DNA from: a virus
IMG/VR virus record: IMGVR_UViG_3300044470_000379
Location: 1-64,000 of that record
Strand: one strand, 5' to 3'
DNA length: 64,000 nt
The notes under the pieces were generated by a model. It worked only from the letters and a program-made list of their open reading frames with translations. It was not told where the DNA came from and did not search any database. How positions within the stretch are numbered: the stretch's first letter is position 1; each line of letters begins with the position of its first letter. Of this stretch, positions 12,725 through 22,298 are shown one piece after another. The position numbers were made by a program, and so were the translations under genes.

Positions 12725-14782
12725 CTACGATAACCCGTAAATGAAATACTCATCTCCGCCAGAAATCTCCCATGTTTGACTCAAGCGGGGCGCAACAAGC
12801 CCCGCCGGGTGGGTGATGTCCCAGTTCGCCACTTCGCCCGAAGGATAGGGATTCAGCGGCGTGTTAGTCGCCTTATCCACGCCGATGACCGCAATCCACC
12901 TTGTCGGCGGATTGAGCGTCGGGTCGCTGAGTGGCGGCAAGGAAGCGTCCTGCAAGAGGACGTATTGGCCGCCCTGAAGCGCATAGGCGCTCTGTAATGT
13001 CGGGGTAACCGTGCCGCTGCCTGTCTCTGTCGCCAAAGCAATCGTCTGAGCCAACGGGATTTGGAACGTGGTGCTGGTCACGTTTTGAATCTTGCCCGTG
13101 GTGTTGAACGGCGACTGTAGCGACGAACCTGTCAAACCGTTCGTGCAGCCCACGATGGTGACCCGCATGCCTTCGTGCAGGTCCAGATTCGGCGGGACGA
13201 CGGTAAGCCCCCCAGCCAAATTGTCGAATGTGTAAGTTGCATTGATTCCGTCTGCAACTGTCTTTATGACGTTGAACGTGATGGTCGGCAACAGACCCCA
13301 GTCATGCACCGAAAGGGCCGGGGACAACACCTCGCCCCAAGCCGTGACCGTCGTGGTGGGGTTGGTCGGGTCAAGCACGGGGGCTTGGATGAGCATCGGG
13401 GTTTCCGGAGGCTCTTCAACCAGTCGGATGAATATGCGCAATGTGTCCTCGATCCCGCTTGACGAGCAGTTTGTGTTCGTGTACTGCTGCTGGTAGAGCG
13501 GTTGCAACACGGACGGAAGGTCGCTATAGGTTAAGAGGTTGATGGAAGCGGAAGGCAAGTAGCCCACTGTGCCCGCCAACTGTGCCACGGAAGCCGTGGG
13601 GGCGTGCGTAAAACCGAGGGCGGCGGTGAAAGTCGTGGATGTGGAAGTCAGGACGCTAAGCTGCACGCCGTTCAGGAACGTGAAGTTCGGATCGGTCAAA
13701 CCGATGAGCTTGACCTGCTGCAAGATAGTAAATGTCGGCGCATACTTCGGAGCGAAAGTCACAGTAACCGTGGTTGGTATGGCTGGGCTTAACGACGCTG
13801 CATTTACAACAAGGTTGGTCACCGCGGGGGAAATGTTGGTCCATGTGATGGGGTTGGCGATGGGGGGGCTGCTTATACTGTCAACAGTCTCGCCATCGGA
13901 TGCTGTATTCCACACCGGTTCAACCGTGCCAGGCTTTCCCGCCGTCGTCACCATCTGGAGGTTGCCGTTGGTGTCCCGCAGGAACGTGTACAGGTTGAAC
14001 GGGTTCGAGGTGGGCGTGCTCGCCTGCCAGAAGACCGGAGGATTGACGAGCACGTATCCCGTCAGGGAATATAGCGACTGCTGCGTCGGGGTGAGGGTGA
14101 TGTACTGCTGTTGCGTGACGTACGCCGGGCTGATGAAGCAGTCGATGTCCTCGTCTTCGCCGAATATCGTGGTGAATTCCAGCCCGACGTGGGCTGGCTT
14201 GGCAAGGTCGATTGCGCCGTAGAGGCTCTCCACGATCTGCTGAAGCTGGGTGAGCGTGGCGATCTCGCTGAGCGAGTTGTTGCCCACGCTGACGCTGACC
14301 TTGATGGCGTTGCGGTCGGACTGGTCGTAAACTCCGTTGCCGATCTCCTTGTAAAGCTCCTGCACCTGTATGTTGATGCCCGTGTAGGCATGGATCACGT
14401 CCTGTATGCCCTTGGCCGTGGAGCCCTCGCGGTATGCCGAGATCAATTCGATCAGCATCGTCTTGAAGTCGGTGTCGAATTGCGTCTTGCTCGGCCAGTT
14501 GGAACTGATGTAAAGCGGATCGTTCCAGCGGCGGCGGATGTCGGGCGGCGTCAGATAGCTCGGGTTCTTGTTGACGATGTCATAGGAATAATAGTAGTCG
14601 AGCTTTCCGAGTTCCTGCGCGAGGGCGCGGAGGAAGTTCCCCCAAATTGATTGATCGTTTCTTGTTGTATAATAGTTCGCCATGCCCTGAATCAGCGAGT
14701 TCATCCGGGCATCTTCGTATTGCAAAAGTTGCTCGCGGCTTTTCAAGTACAGTTGGTCGGGAGAGATTTTATTGTTAACCAT
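12725..14782 (-). CDS. Baseplate protein I-like (P2 gpI family type), 685 aa
   Basis: The first 220 residues are helical with NFLRALAQELGKLDYYYSYD and later EGSTAKGIQDVIHAYTG, the pattern of P2-type baseplate/tail protein I which joins baseplate and fibres. Residues 300-430 contain a beta module with VKLIGLTDPNFTFLNGVQL, related to modules in the neighbouring J protein. The C-terminal third is Thr/Pro-rich beta structure. It directly follows the endonuclease at 14775-15467 (8-base overlap). It ends in TAG at the left edge of the IscB element. Confidence 0.75.
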   Translation of the reverse strand: MVNNKISPDQLYLKSREQLLQYEDARMNSLIQGMANYYTTRNDQSIWGNFLRALAQELGKLDYYYSYDIVNKNPSYLTPPDIRRRWNDPLYISSNWPSKTQFDTDFKTMLIELISAYREGSTAKGIQDVIHAYTGINIQVQELYKEIGNGVYDQSDRNAIKVSVSVGNNSLSEIATLTQLQQIVESLYGAIDLAKPAHVGLEFTTIFGEDEDIDCFISPAYVTQQQYITLTPTQQSLYSLTGYVLVNPPVFWQASTPTSNPFNLYTFLRDTNGNLQMVTTAGKPGTVEPVWNTASDGETVDSISSPPIANPITWTNISPAVTNLVVNAASLSPAIPTTVTVTFAPKYAPTFTILQQVKLIGLTDPNFTFLNGVQLSVLTSTSTTFTAALGFTHAPTASVAQLAGTVGYLPSASINLLTYSDLPSVLQPLYQQQYTNTNCSSSGIEDTLRIFIRLVEEPPETPMLIQAPVLDPTNPTTTVTAWGEVLSPALSVHDWGLLPTITFNVIKTVADGINATYTFDNLAGGLTVVPPNLDLHEGMRVTIVGCTNGLTGSSLQSPFNTTGKIQNVTSTTFQIPLAQTIALATETGSGTVTPTLQSAYALQGGQYVLLQDASLPPLSDPTLNPPTRWIAVIGVDKATNTPLNPYPSGEVANWDITHPAGLVAPRLSQTWEISGGDEYFIYGLS

Positions 14783-15467
14783 GGTTAACTCGCCCCCGAG
14801 TCCAATTTTTGCTTATTTTGTTGGGGTATATTAGCTTGCTTACACCCTCAGGACTAGTTGCCCAAATCCGCCCAATCAGTGGGCTAATCCTAGTTCGGTT
14901 GTACGCTGCCATTCTCAAGCTGTATGCTCTGGGTTTGGGCTTGCCTTTGAAACGAACTGAAGTGAGCGTCCGCAATTTTTCTCTGAAAAGTCGCCCTTCC
15001 GGGGTTTGAAACCTTTTCTTCGCTGCCCTACTCAAACTAGTTCGATGTGCTATCGATTTTGGTCTGCCCATCTGCGCTACGCTTTGTAGTTTTTTCGTCT
15101 CCTTAGAGTGCTTTTTGCCTCCAAAACCAGCACGGCCGTACATATGGTTTTTCTTTCCCGTACGATACCGCATGATATTATCTTCGCCACCCAGTGTCAT
15201 ATTGTATCCGTTTTCTGGCTTATAGGACTGATACAAAAGAATGAAGTGGGTTTCCATCGCATTCAACTCGTCAAGAGTCTGGGCTTGATGAAGCACTTCA
15301 ATCCTGAAATTTTCTCGACCGTATTTACGAATAGCGTGTGAAAGATGCGAATGATTGCCAGCTTTTGCAGACCTATAATGGCCTCCCCAACGTTGTTGTA
15401 TAGATTGCATAGTTTGACCGATGTACACTTTGCTGTTAACCGTATTTGTTATTTTGTAGTCCAACAC
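14775..15467 (-). CDS. GIY-YIG homing endonuclease (230 aa), in frame after the J gene stop
   Basis: The sequence YKITNTVNSKVYIGQT is a textbook GIY-YIG start, followed by AIRKYGRENF and NUMOD-type repeats (GKKHSKETKKLQSVAQ). The first start codon is GTG 15467 (then TTG), with no clear ribosome site. It lies one codon after, and in the same frame as, the TAG that ends the 1559-aa baseplate gene. Independent initiation at GTG and read-through of TAG are both possible. It ends in TAA, overlapping the next tail gene. Confidence 0.85.
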   Translation of the reverse strand: MLDYKITNTVNSKVYIGQTMQSIQQRWGGHYRSAKAGNHSHLSHAIRKYGRENFRIEVLHQAQTLDELNAMETHFILLYQSYKPENGYNMTLGGEDNIMRYRTGKKNHMYGRAGFGGKKHSKETKKLQSVAQMGRPKSIAHRTSLSRAAKKRFQTPEGRLFREKLRTLTSVRFKGKPKPRAYSLRMAAYNRTRISPLIGRIWATSPEGVSKLIYPNKISKNWTRGRVNHG

Positions 15468-15470
15468 AGG

Positions 15471-18400
15471 CTAACTCGCAGATGTAACGTAGTTGATTGT
15501 GATACGCCCGTTCGACAAATATTCAGTAGACGATACCGTCACGTCCTTGGCTCCGCCCTCGTTGAACACTTGATAGGTGCAGAGATACGACAAATTGCCG
15601 GGATTCACCACATCTTGTGGCACGACCAGCATGACCTTCTGCCAGTAGGCGGACGCCAGCGGGGTGCTTGAGTTGATCCGGTCGTTAGTGCCGATGATGT
15701 AGAAGGAGCCCGGCGTCGCCGTGGAAGCGATGTGGGCTGCGGGAATGCTGTTCGTGAGGAAATCCTGCACGGATGTGGCGCGGCGGAAAATCTGCCCCTC
15801 GTAGAGGAAGTCCACGACGGCGATTGCCTCTCCGCCGGAAGGCACAGTGCTGTCCGGCAGCACTTGCGACGTGCTGATCCAGCTATTTTGCGGAACAGTC
15901 AGGCCTGAGAAAGCCGGGTCGTTGCGCAGCGGCGTCCACGATGTTCCGGTCGGGATGACGACGCCGATGTCATACGACCCGTCGCTCTTGGCGCACTTGA
16001 TAAGCGGAATCTGAACGCTCTGCACGCCCGTAATTGCCTGTATCTGGCCGATGAGTTCCGACTGGTACAGCGTGGTCTCCGCATTATCAAGCACGATGTT
16101 GGCCACCGTGCGGATGGTCGAGTCCACCGCCTCGGGCGATGCATTGGCATCCAAGGTGACGGCCAAGGTGATGTCCACCGGGTTGGCTGTCATGGCCTTG
16201 ACGAGCACGTCCGCGGCGGCGTGCTTCGTCGCCGCAAGCTCGTTGACCAATATCTGCACGTAGGCGGGGTACTGGGTCGAAAAGTCGAACGGCTCAGCGT
16301 AGAAGTAGCTGACATTCACCGTGCCCCCGTCCGGTATGGTGCCCGTGAGGATGCGGGCGATGGTCGCCGTCCCCGATACAGGATCAACCGTCAGGGTAAA
16401 GTCAATGCCTTCTTTCTTCACCACGTCAATCACGTCGTTATTGTACGTGACCTTGATGTAGCGGCTGGCGTACGGAATTTGAGCGCCGACCAGCCCAGCC
16501 GAGCCCGCGACATCCAGCCCACCGTCCGCGCCGTACAACCCGTCCCACCCATCAAGAATGAGGGCGAGGTACGGATCGTTCACGGGATACGTCCATGCCT
16601 GGCTGCTGCTGTAGCTTGCTGGCAACCACACATTGTTCACGAACCCGTTATTGTCCAGCGTCGTCGGCAAGGTGCCGTTCAGGACTTGCGTTTCAGGCAC
16701 AGTAGTGAGAGTTTGACCAACATATGTCAAACGCTCGTACAGCGCGAACTTGTTGTACGCCACGACGACCGATTGGCTGTTCCGTATGGCGCTGCCCGTT
16801 GCTAGTCCGTTATCGGCGGTTGTCGGATAGGATGATGTAGACAAAGAAATAGTAAATTGGGTCGGAGTGGCGGATGCCACAGGCACATTTGTCTGACTGT
16901 TCAAAAATAGGTTGTTAGGATTAACAAATCCGCTAAAGCTGACTAAAGACCCAGCACCAAACTCATTATTCGCCACAAGAGTAACGGTGCTGCCGGTTGC
17001 GCTGACACTGGTCACTAACACGGACGAAGCAAGAATCTGCAAGCCGTAAGTATGATACGTGCCGAGGGCGAGGTCTGCCACTGGTACGATCTTGTAATCG
17101 ACACCCACCTTGTACAGGGTGGACAGGTCAGCGCTCCGCACGGAGAGAACGTCGATTGGATTCCCGTTCGGATCGAGCGGAACGTCCATGCCAGTATCAA
17201 TCGTGACTGCGTTGGCGGACAAAGCCGTGACCGTGCCCTGCGCCGGAGAGCTTACGATGTTGACCTGAACCGTGTCCCCGGCGGCATTCGACCCGCCGTC
17301 GAGCAAAAAGTCCGAGGTGTGGATCAGTTCGATGGCTGAGCTTGGAACCATGCCCGTCAGGTCGGATTGCCCGACGATGGAGTAGATGTCCAAGACCGGC
17401 TGGAGCGTGGGCACCAAGGTGAACGGCGATTCGTAGCGCGCGAACATCGTGATGGCGTATGTGCCGCCCACAGCGCCCGTGAGGGCCGCCGCCGCGGCTT
17501 GGTTCGTCGCCGGAGTGCCGTTAAGAAGCAGGGGTATCCTAGCTTGAGTGACCGTGGAGCCCGCATACTGGTACGCCATGTCGTTGGGGTTCAAAATAAC
17601 GTCCCCGTTGACGTTGTCGAACTGCGCCCGTTCCGTGCCGAGATAGAAGGTGCTTCCCAGACGGGTGACCGCGATCTCCACCGCATCGTAGAGCGGGTAG
17701 GGGAGCCCGCTGAACCCCGTGATCTGGAACTTCAGCCCGCTTACCGGAAGGAGCGGCAGGTAGGTGCTGGTCTGCCCGTAGGTGCCCGTGTTCTGGTACT
17801 CAAAGAACGCCGTCTCGTCCTGCTGGGAAAGCGTCGTTCCGCGGGTATAGATATCCACGCAGCCGAAGACGTGCTTCTGGCGGATCGGGTCCCAGTCCCG
17901 TATCATTTCGAGGTCGCCAGCCGCCACGACCTGCGCCCCGATGATCCCCGGCGTGCTCAATGCCGTGCCGAGGTACCCGTGGCGGGTCCCGGTGTCCACG
18001 CCCGTCACCAACCGTGCTTGGATGCGGGCGGCAAGATGGGAATTGGATTCGTTGTCCGTGCCGTAGGCCGCCGGGACGAGGTTCGTGACGTTCAAGCCCG
18101 AAGGCACGCCGCTCACGACCTGCCGGATCGTTCCCGCCCCGACGTTGCCGTTCGAGCCCATGGCGCTGCACTGCGCCGGGACGCTGACCGCCCACCAGCC
18201 GTATTCGGAATTGTAGAACGAAGACAAGTTGGAGATGTTGACCGTCGCTTGCCCCTGCGTGACGAAGTTCAACGCCGGGGTATTGGCGTCCGCCACGGTC
18301 GCCACCACGGCTCCCTGCGGCACCGTGAAGCTGGACTGCGGCTGCTGGTACGTGTAGAACGTCAGCACGCCGGTGGATTGGCTGGCCGCCAAGGGGATCA

Positions 18401-20150
18401 ACCCGGCCTGCTCGCCGAGGATGACGAATTGCCCGTTGATGAGGGTCTGGGTGTCCTGCGGGCTCAGCCCGTATGCGCGGGCGATCTGCTGCTTGTAGGG
18501 ACTGGACTGGAACGGATCACTGACCCCAGTGCCCGTGGTGTCGTCTACTTGCGAGATGGCAGAAATGGACGTGCTAACGCGGGCGAACCATTCGCGCACG
18601 CTCATGTTCGCGCACTCGATGGAGAACGGGTCGATGAAGATGTCGCGGATTTCCGAGCGGGGCGACAGGTCCAAGGTCGGAATCTGGCGTACGATCTGCC
18701 CGATAAGCCGTCCGGCGATGTCCTCCTTGCGCTGGAGCGCGGGGACGAAATCCGTGGGACTGACGACCCTCAGGTTGACGAAGCCGCAAAGCAGCGGCCC
18801 GTTCTGCACGGACTCGTAAAGGACGTTGGTGCCCATAGTGTCCTGAATGACCGTCGAGAACAGGGCATAGAACGTGTCTTGGTTGATGAGGCTGCTGGGG
18901 ATGTCCACGGAACTGAAGTTCGCGGCCATGACCGTTTGCTTGCTGGTGACGGTGTTGGTCGAGATCGTGCTCGTCGCCGTCCCGGTGTTGGGTGCCGATG
19001 GATAATCCTGCGCGACCACATGGGCGGTGAACTGCGTGCCAGTGGCGGTGTTCGCCGTGACGATTTCGTCGTTCAAAAACACGGCGTTATTCAAGCCCGT
19101 CAGGACGAGGACGGTGCCGGGAACAAAGCTGTTGATGGCCGTGACGGTCAGGGTGCCGTTGCTGATTTCCACGTTCGTGATGACCGCCGTGGGCACGTTT
19201 ACGGCCGTGTTGGTCACCGTATTGATGACCGTCTGTTCCGTGTTGCTGACGGTTGTGACGAGGTCGCCGAACTGGGTGTAGGGCGGACTGATCCCGGCTC
19301 GGTCCGTAGAGATCATCACCCGCACGCCGATGAAGCCCGGATAGTCCGGCGTGACCCATTGCAGGATGCAGTCGGTCTGGTTCTTCTCCGCCGTGATGCC
19401 CGAGGGGGGAGCGATGGCGACCGCGAGGCCGCTCTCATACGCCAGCAGGGTGAACTGGATCGTGGGAGTGATGGCGATGACGCCGTAGTTGGCCCAGAGG
19501 ACACCGCCGTCCGTCGTGACGGCATTGGCGGTGCCCGTGTCGGCAGCAGACAGATAATCGGCATGAATGTATGTAACGGTAAATGCCACGCCGGGAGTCA
19601 CAACCGTCACGATCAATCCGTTCAGGAACGTAGCGTTCGTGAGCCCCGTCAGGTACACCTGCTTCCCGGCTGTGAGGGTGTTGCCCGGAGAAGTGATTGT
19701 GAGGGTGTTGCTGCTTAGTTGAATGTTGGTGATCGTCGCCGGGGTATTGGTGATCCACGTCGGCTGGAGCGATCCGGAGATGCCCGCCTGCACCGCGACT
19801 TGCACGTTCCCGTTCGTGTCGGCGTACCGATAACTAGCGGCATACGTAGTCAAGGGATTCCATGCGGCATTCGGATCGTAATTGCGCCCGATCAACTGGA
19901 CGGCGGTTTCGAGTACGGTCTGGTCGATAGCGACGCTGGTCGTGAAAATGTTTCCATTGGAAGATGCCGTGTACGTGGTGATCGGCGTCGTCGTGTTGTA
20001 CAGTGAAAGCTCGATTCGGGTTGTCTTCGCGTCCGCCAACACAGTGACGGGCAGAACAGTGGAATCCACCGACATCGTGGTAGTGCTTGGAGGCAGGACC
20101 GGAGTCACCAGTTGCAACGGGGATAGAAGTGTTTGTGGGGTGGTAGCCAT
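15471..20150 (-). CDS. Baseplate J-like protein, very large (1559 aa)
   Basis: The central part (about residues 500-1000) carries baseplate J features: FTVPQGAVVATVADANTPALNF, VPAAYGTDNESNSHLAARIQ, and TPGIIGAQVV. J proteins form the baseplate wedges around the hub. The N-terminal 450 residues and a later insertion add beta modules. Two tandem modules (about 138-210 and 321-393) share TGLTNATFLNG / TGLNNAVFLND and a closing Y..A.DTGTA; a third copy is near 1040-1110. Normal J proteins are about 300-400 aa, so this is much extended. The start codon overlaps the endonuclease stop as TAATG. It ends in TAG, followed in frame by a GIY-YIG gene. Confidence 0.85.
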   Translation of the reverse strand: MATTPQTLLSPLQLVTPVLPPSTTTMSVDSTVLPVTVLADAKTTRIELSLYNTTTPITTYTASSNGNIFTTSVAIDQTVLETAVQLIGRNYDPNAAWNPLTTYAASYRYADTNGNVQVAVQAGISGSLQPTWITNTPATITNIQLSSNTLTITSPGNTLTAGKQVYLTGLTNATFLNGLIVTVVTPGVAFTVTYIHADYLSAADTGTANAVTTDGGVLWANYGVIAITPTIQFTLLAYESGLAVAIAPPSGITAEKNQTDCILQWVTPDYPGFIGVRVMISTDRAGISPPYTQFGDLVTTVSNTEQTVINTVTNTAVNVPTAVITNVEISNGTLTVTAINSFVPGTVLVLTGLNNAVFLNDEIVTANTATGTQFTAHVVAQDYPSAPNTGTATSTISTNTVTSKQTVMAANFSSVDIPSSLINQDTFYALFSTVIQDTMGTNVLYESVQNGPLLCGFVNLRVVSPTDFVPALQRKEDIAGRLIGQIVRQIPTLDLSPRSEIRDIFIDPFSIECANMSVREWFARVSTSISAISQVDDTTGTGVSDPFQSSPYKQQIARAYGLSPQDTQTLINGQFVILGEQAGLIPLAASQSTGVLTFYTYQQPQSSFTVPQGAVVATVADANTPALNFVTQGQATVNISNLSSFYNSEYGWWAVSVPAQCSAMGSNGNVGAGTIRQVVSGVPSGLNVTNLVPAAYGTDNESNSHLAARIQARLVTGVDTGTRHGYLGTALSTPGIIGAQVVAAGDLEMIRDWDPIRQKHVFGCVDIYTRGTTLSQQDETAFFEYQNTGTYGQTSTYLPLLPVSGLKFQITGFSGLPYPLYDAVEIAVTRLGSTFYLGTERAQFDNVNGDVILNPNDMAYQYAGSTVTQARIPLLLNGTPATNQAAAAALTGAVGGTYAITMFARYESPFTLVPTLQPVLDIYSIVGQSDLTGMVPSSAIELIHTSDFLLDGGSNAAGDTVQVNIVSSPAQGTVTALSANAVTIDTGMDVPLDPNGNPIDVLSVRSADLSTLYKVGVDYKIVPVADLALGTYHTYGLQILASSVLVTSVSATGSTVTLVANNEFGAGSLVSFSGFVNPNNLFLNSQTNVPVASATPTQFTISLSTSSYPTTADNGLATGSAIRNSQSVVVAYNKFALYERLTYVGQTLTTVPETQVLNGTLPTTLDNNGFVNNVWLPASYSSSQAWTYPVNDPYLALILDGWDGLYGADGGLDVAGSAGLVGAQIPYASRYIKVTYNNDVIDVVKKEGIDFTLTVDPVSGTATIARILTGTIPDGGTVNVSYFYAEPFDFSTQYPAYVQILVNELAATKHAAADVLVKAMTANPVDITLAVTLDANASPEAVDSTIRTVANIVLDNAETTLYQSELIGQIQAITGVQSVQIPLIKCAKSDGSYDIGVVIPTGTSWTPLRNDPAFSGLTVPQNSWISTSQVLPDSTVPSGGEAIAVVDFLYEGQIFRRATSVQDFLTNSIPAAHIASTATPGSFYIIGTNDRINSSTPLASAYWQKVMLVVPQDVVNPGNLSYLCTYQVFNEGGAKDVTVSSTEYLSNGRITINYVTSAS

Positions 20151-20512
20151 TATTGCCTGGACTCCTCATCAAGAATGAGCGGTTTGAGTTCTTTTACAGT
20201 AGCGTCTGACCTAAGCCGATTAGCTCGATTTGAAATCACTCTTACATTTCCTTTTGTGTAGCCAAGTTCCCGTCGTATCCGATCAACACTTGGAGAATTG
20301 TCAGTCGGTCCTGCCTTATCTTGATGGTTGAACTCAAGTCTTGTTCCAAATACCGGAAAAAATTCTGGCACCATAAGGTCTGCATCCGTAATGTCTAATG
20401 CCAGTCCCATCTCTTTGGCCCTTATTTTGGCTCTGGACACCGCCAGATACATAGGACGAGTACGTATCCAAGCGTCTCTCTGTTCTTTGCGATTTAAGTA
20501 TTTTCGTTTCAT
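20150..20512 (-). CDS. Small HNH-like endonuclease (120 aa)
   Basis: The end of the protein has PSVDRIRRELGYTKGNVRVI and SNRANRLRSDAT, the typical second half of small phage HNH nucleases, preceded by LEFNHQDK, where the histidine would be catalytic. The start is basic (MKRKYLNRKEQRDAW). It is coupled on both sides: ATGA with the upstream gene and TAATG with the J gene. It lies between two baseplate genes, as expected of a homing gene. Confidence 0.7.
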   Translation of the reverse strand: MKRKYLNRKEQRDAWIRTRPMYLAVSRAKIRAKEMGLALDITDADLMVPEFFPVFGTRLEFNHQDKAGPTDNSPSVDRIRRELGYTKGNVRVISNRANRLRSDATVKELKPLILDEESRQ

Positions 20513-21309
20513 GAATTCATCCGTAAAGTAAATCCTAGCGGCGAAGCAGTCCCGGCGTACGACGACACCGTCGCCGACACTCTCACAACGGTCGGATCAT
20601 TCGGATCGAGCGTGACGGTTATGCCGATGATATCCTTCAAAATCTCGGCCGGGTCCAACGACTGCACGGTGGACTGGGCCTGCTGGACCCGCTGCATCTG
20701 CGTGAGGGCGTTCACGATCTGTGTCTGGATGTCGGTCTCCGTGATTTGGATGCCGATCTTCCGCCCGATGTACGACTTCAACGCGCACACAAAGTTGGGA
20801 TAGAACGGGCACGCGGATGTCAAAATCCACTTGAGGGCTCTTTGCACGAGCTTCGTGTTCCGAGTAGCTTGCAAGAATCCTCCGGACGACAGCTTGAAAT
20901 CGTTCAAGGAGCCCAAGGCACTGCACTTCAGACAGAGCCCCTGCCGAGTGATGTAGGAGACCTCGATCAGGGGAACAACCAAGCGGATCGCCTTGTTGAA
21001 CATGATCTTGTAGAAGATGTCGCTTTCCTCGACACGGTTGGTGTCCACGACCACCTGCCAGCCGTATGCCGGGTCGTCGGAGTAGACCTCCTCGCCGGAA
21101 ATCCACATCCGCACCATGTCCGCGCCGTTGATCGGGGCCCGCATGTTGATGCTCGGCAGGCTGGCGTAGTTCAGCGTGCGGTGGTCGTTCTGGTTCACTA
21201 CATATCTTTCAAAACTTATGTCATGCGAGCAGGCTCCTATAGGCAGTCTAGTCACCGGATCGACCGTAAGAACGTTGTAATCGTAACTAATGTTACACCC
21301 CCGCTCCAA
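20509..21309 (-). CDS. Baseplate wedge-like protein (about 266 aa), unusual start
   Basis: The protein has DISFERYVVNQNDHRTLNYASL at the start and ends with ITVTLDPNDPTVVRVSATV, resembling the C-terminal strand pair of GPW/gp25-type baseplate proteins; its place before the J gene agrees with this. Two cysteine pairs (LCLKC, CPF...C) are near residues 125-170. No ATG exists near the start. The frame opens with TTG 21309, inside the previous gene, without a ribosome site; an ATT at 21291 lies six bases after GGGGG. The start codon may have been changed when the upstream module gene inserted. Confidence 0.65.
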   Translation of the reverse strand: MERGCNISYDYNVLTVDPVTRLPIGACSHDISFERYVVNQNDHRTLNYASLPSINMRAPINGADMVRMWISGEEVYSDDPAYGWQVVVDTNRVEESDIFYKIMFNKAIRLVVPLIEVSYITRQGLCLKCSALGSLNDFKLSSGGFLQATRNTKLVQRALKWILTSACPFYPNFVCALKSYIGRKIGIQITETDIQTQIVNALTQMQRVQQAQSTVQSLDPAEILKDIIGITVTLDPNDPTVVRVSATVSSYAGTASPLGFTLRMNS

Positions 21310-21565
21310 GTTTTAACTGTTGCTTTCTGAACTTCCTTAGGGTTTTTCCAACCTCAACCCACTCTTCATAACTAAAATGCTTTCCCTTGCCTTTATTGCA
21401 ACCACAACTGTTCGTTTTATTTCTTTTCAAGTTACCAGCGCGAGCCGTACTCTGATTTCCGCATTCACATTTACACACCCACATCGCCCGACCTTTATGA
21501 GATGGAGCGGCAGATATTACTGTCAGCTTTCCAAATTTCTGTCCGATTAAGTCTTCTTTTCGCAT
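21293..21565 (-). CDS. FGKL/CxCxCG zinc module protein, endonuclease relic (90 aa)
   Basis: It starts IGQKFGKLTVI and continues with WVCKCECGNQ and NSCGCNKG. This is the DNA-binding zinc module that begins the HNH nucleases at 36016, 37576 and 58912, but here no HNH half follows. It may be a decayed endonuclease or a free DNA-binding protein. The start overlaps the upstream stop as TAATG. Confidence 0.65.
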   Translation of the reverse strand: MRKEDLIGQKFGKLTVISAAPSHKGRAMWVCKCECGNQSTARAGNLKRNKTNSCGCNKGKGKHFSYEEWVEVGKTLRKFRKQQLKLGAGV

Positions 21566-22236
21566 TACTGCTGAATCTCCTGCTTGATATTGACCGCCGC
21601 GCCCGGTGCTGAAGCACGTCCGAGTTGCTCAAGCTCCCACTGCGTCGGGGCATCAAGCTGGTGCACACGGAACCTCGGCTGGGACGACCCTGCGGGGTAC
21701 ACATCAACGGTGTCCTTCACTAGAACAGCGTCATATTCCGGCTTGTTGAAATAAGTGTTGATCTGGGCGAGAAGCTGCGTGATGCTGCGCAACGGATGGT
21801 TGAGCGCCTCGTTGGCCCTTTGAGCCTTATCTTCTTGTTTTTCAACAAGATTGCGAATATGATTCATGTGGAATACGGCCTCGTCCTGCCGCTGCAACTG
21901 CTCCCGCATGTAGTCCTTGATTTGCGCCATGGCGACCATCGGCAGATGATCCTCGCGCCAAACATACGAAAAATGCCCCTGCGGGCCGGGCTGCCAAGTC
22001 TCCTTCTGGAAAGTGGGAGCCAATTTTTCATCGTTGACGGCCTTGTAATACTGCTCCAGCACCCCGGCTGTCTTGCGCAACTGGGCGGCCCGGATTTGGT
22101 AGAACTGCTGGACCGCCGCCAGCTTGCCCGTCCGGGCGTTGATCCACGAGGCGAACGCGTTCTGCTGCGTCTGGGAGTGATGCCCAAGAAAGTTGAACGG
22201 CGGTCCGGGATAAGAATAAATGCGCCCGTTAGGCAT
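21565..22236 (-). CDS. Helical structural protein (223 aa)
   Basis: A strong ribosome site (GGAGG) precedes the ATG. The protein is largely helical with long amphipathic stretches (residues 30-165, rich in Gln, Ala and Arg) and a beta C-terminus (VDVYPAGSSQPRFRVHQLD). It could be a coiled-coil connector between baseplate and fibres, judging from position only. No family recognised. Confidence 0.6.
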   Translation of the reverse strand: MPNGRIYSYPGPPFNFLGHHSQTQQNAFASWINARTGKLAAVQQFYQIRAAQLRKTAGVLEQYYKAVNDEKLAPTFQKETWQPGPQGHFSYVWREDHLPMVAMAQIKDYMREQLQRQDEAVFHMNHIRNLVEKQEDKAQRANEALNHPLRSITQLLAQINTYFNKPEYDAVLVKDTVDVYPAGSSQPRFRVHQLDAPTQWELEQLGRASAPGAAVNIKQEIQQ

Positions 22237-22298
22237 GTTTTTCCTCCGTTTTCAAAGGTGTAAGCGTGCCAAACTTCTTGCCGGTTAAATCCTCATGT

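Noticed and set aside
17367-19718. 783-codon open frame on the plus strand inside the J gene
   Set aside because: It is antisense to a clear baseplate gene; its sequence is Arg/Asp/Gly-rich without domains. G/C-rich third positions create such shadows. The same holds for long frames at 29268-30806, 41322-42830, 50277-51653 and 53266-54984.
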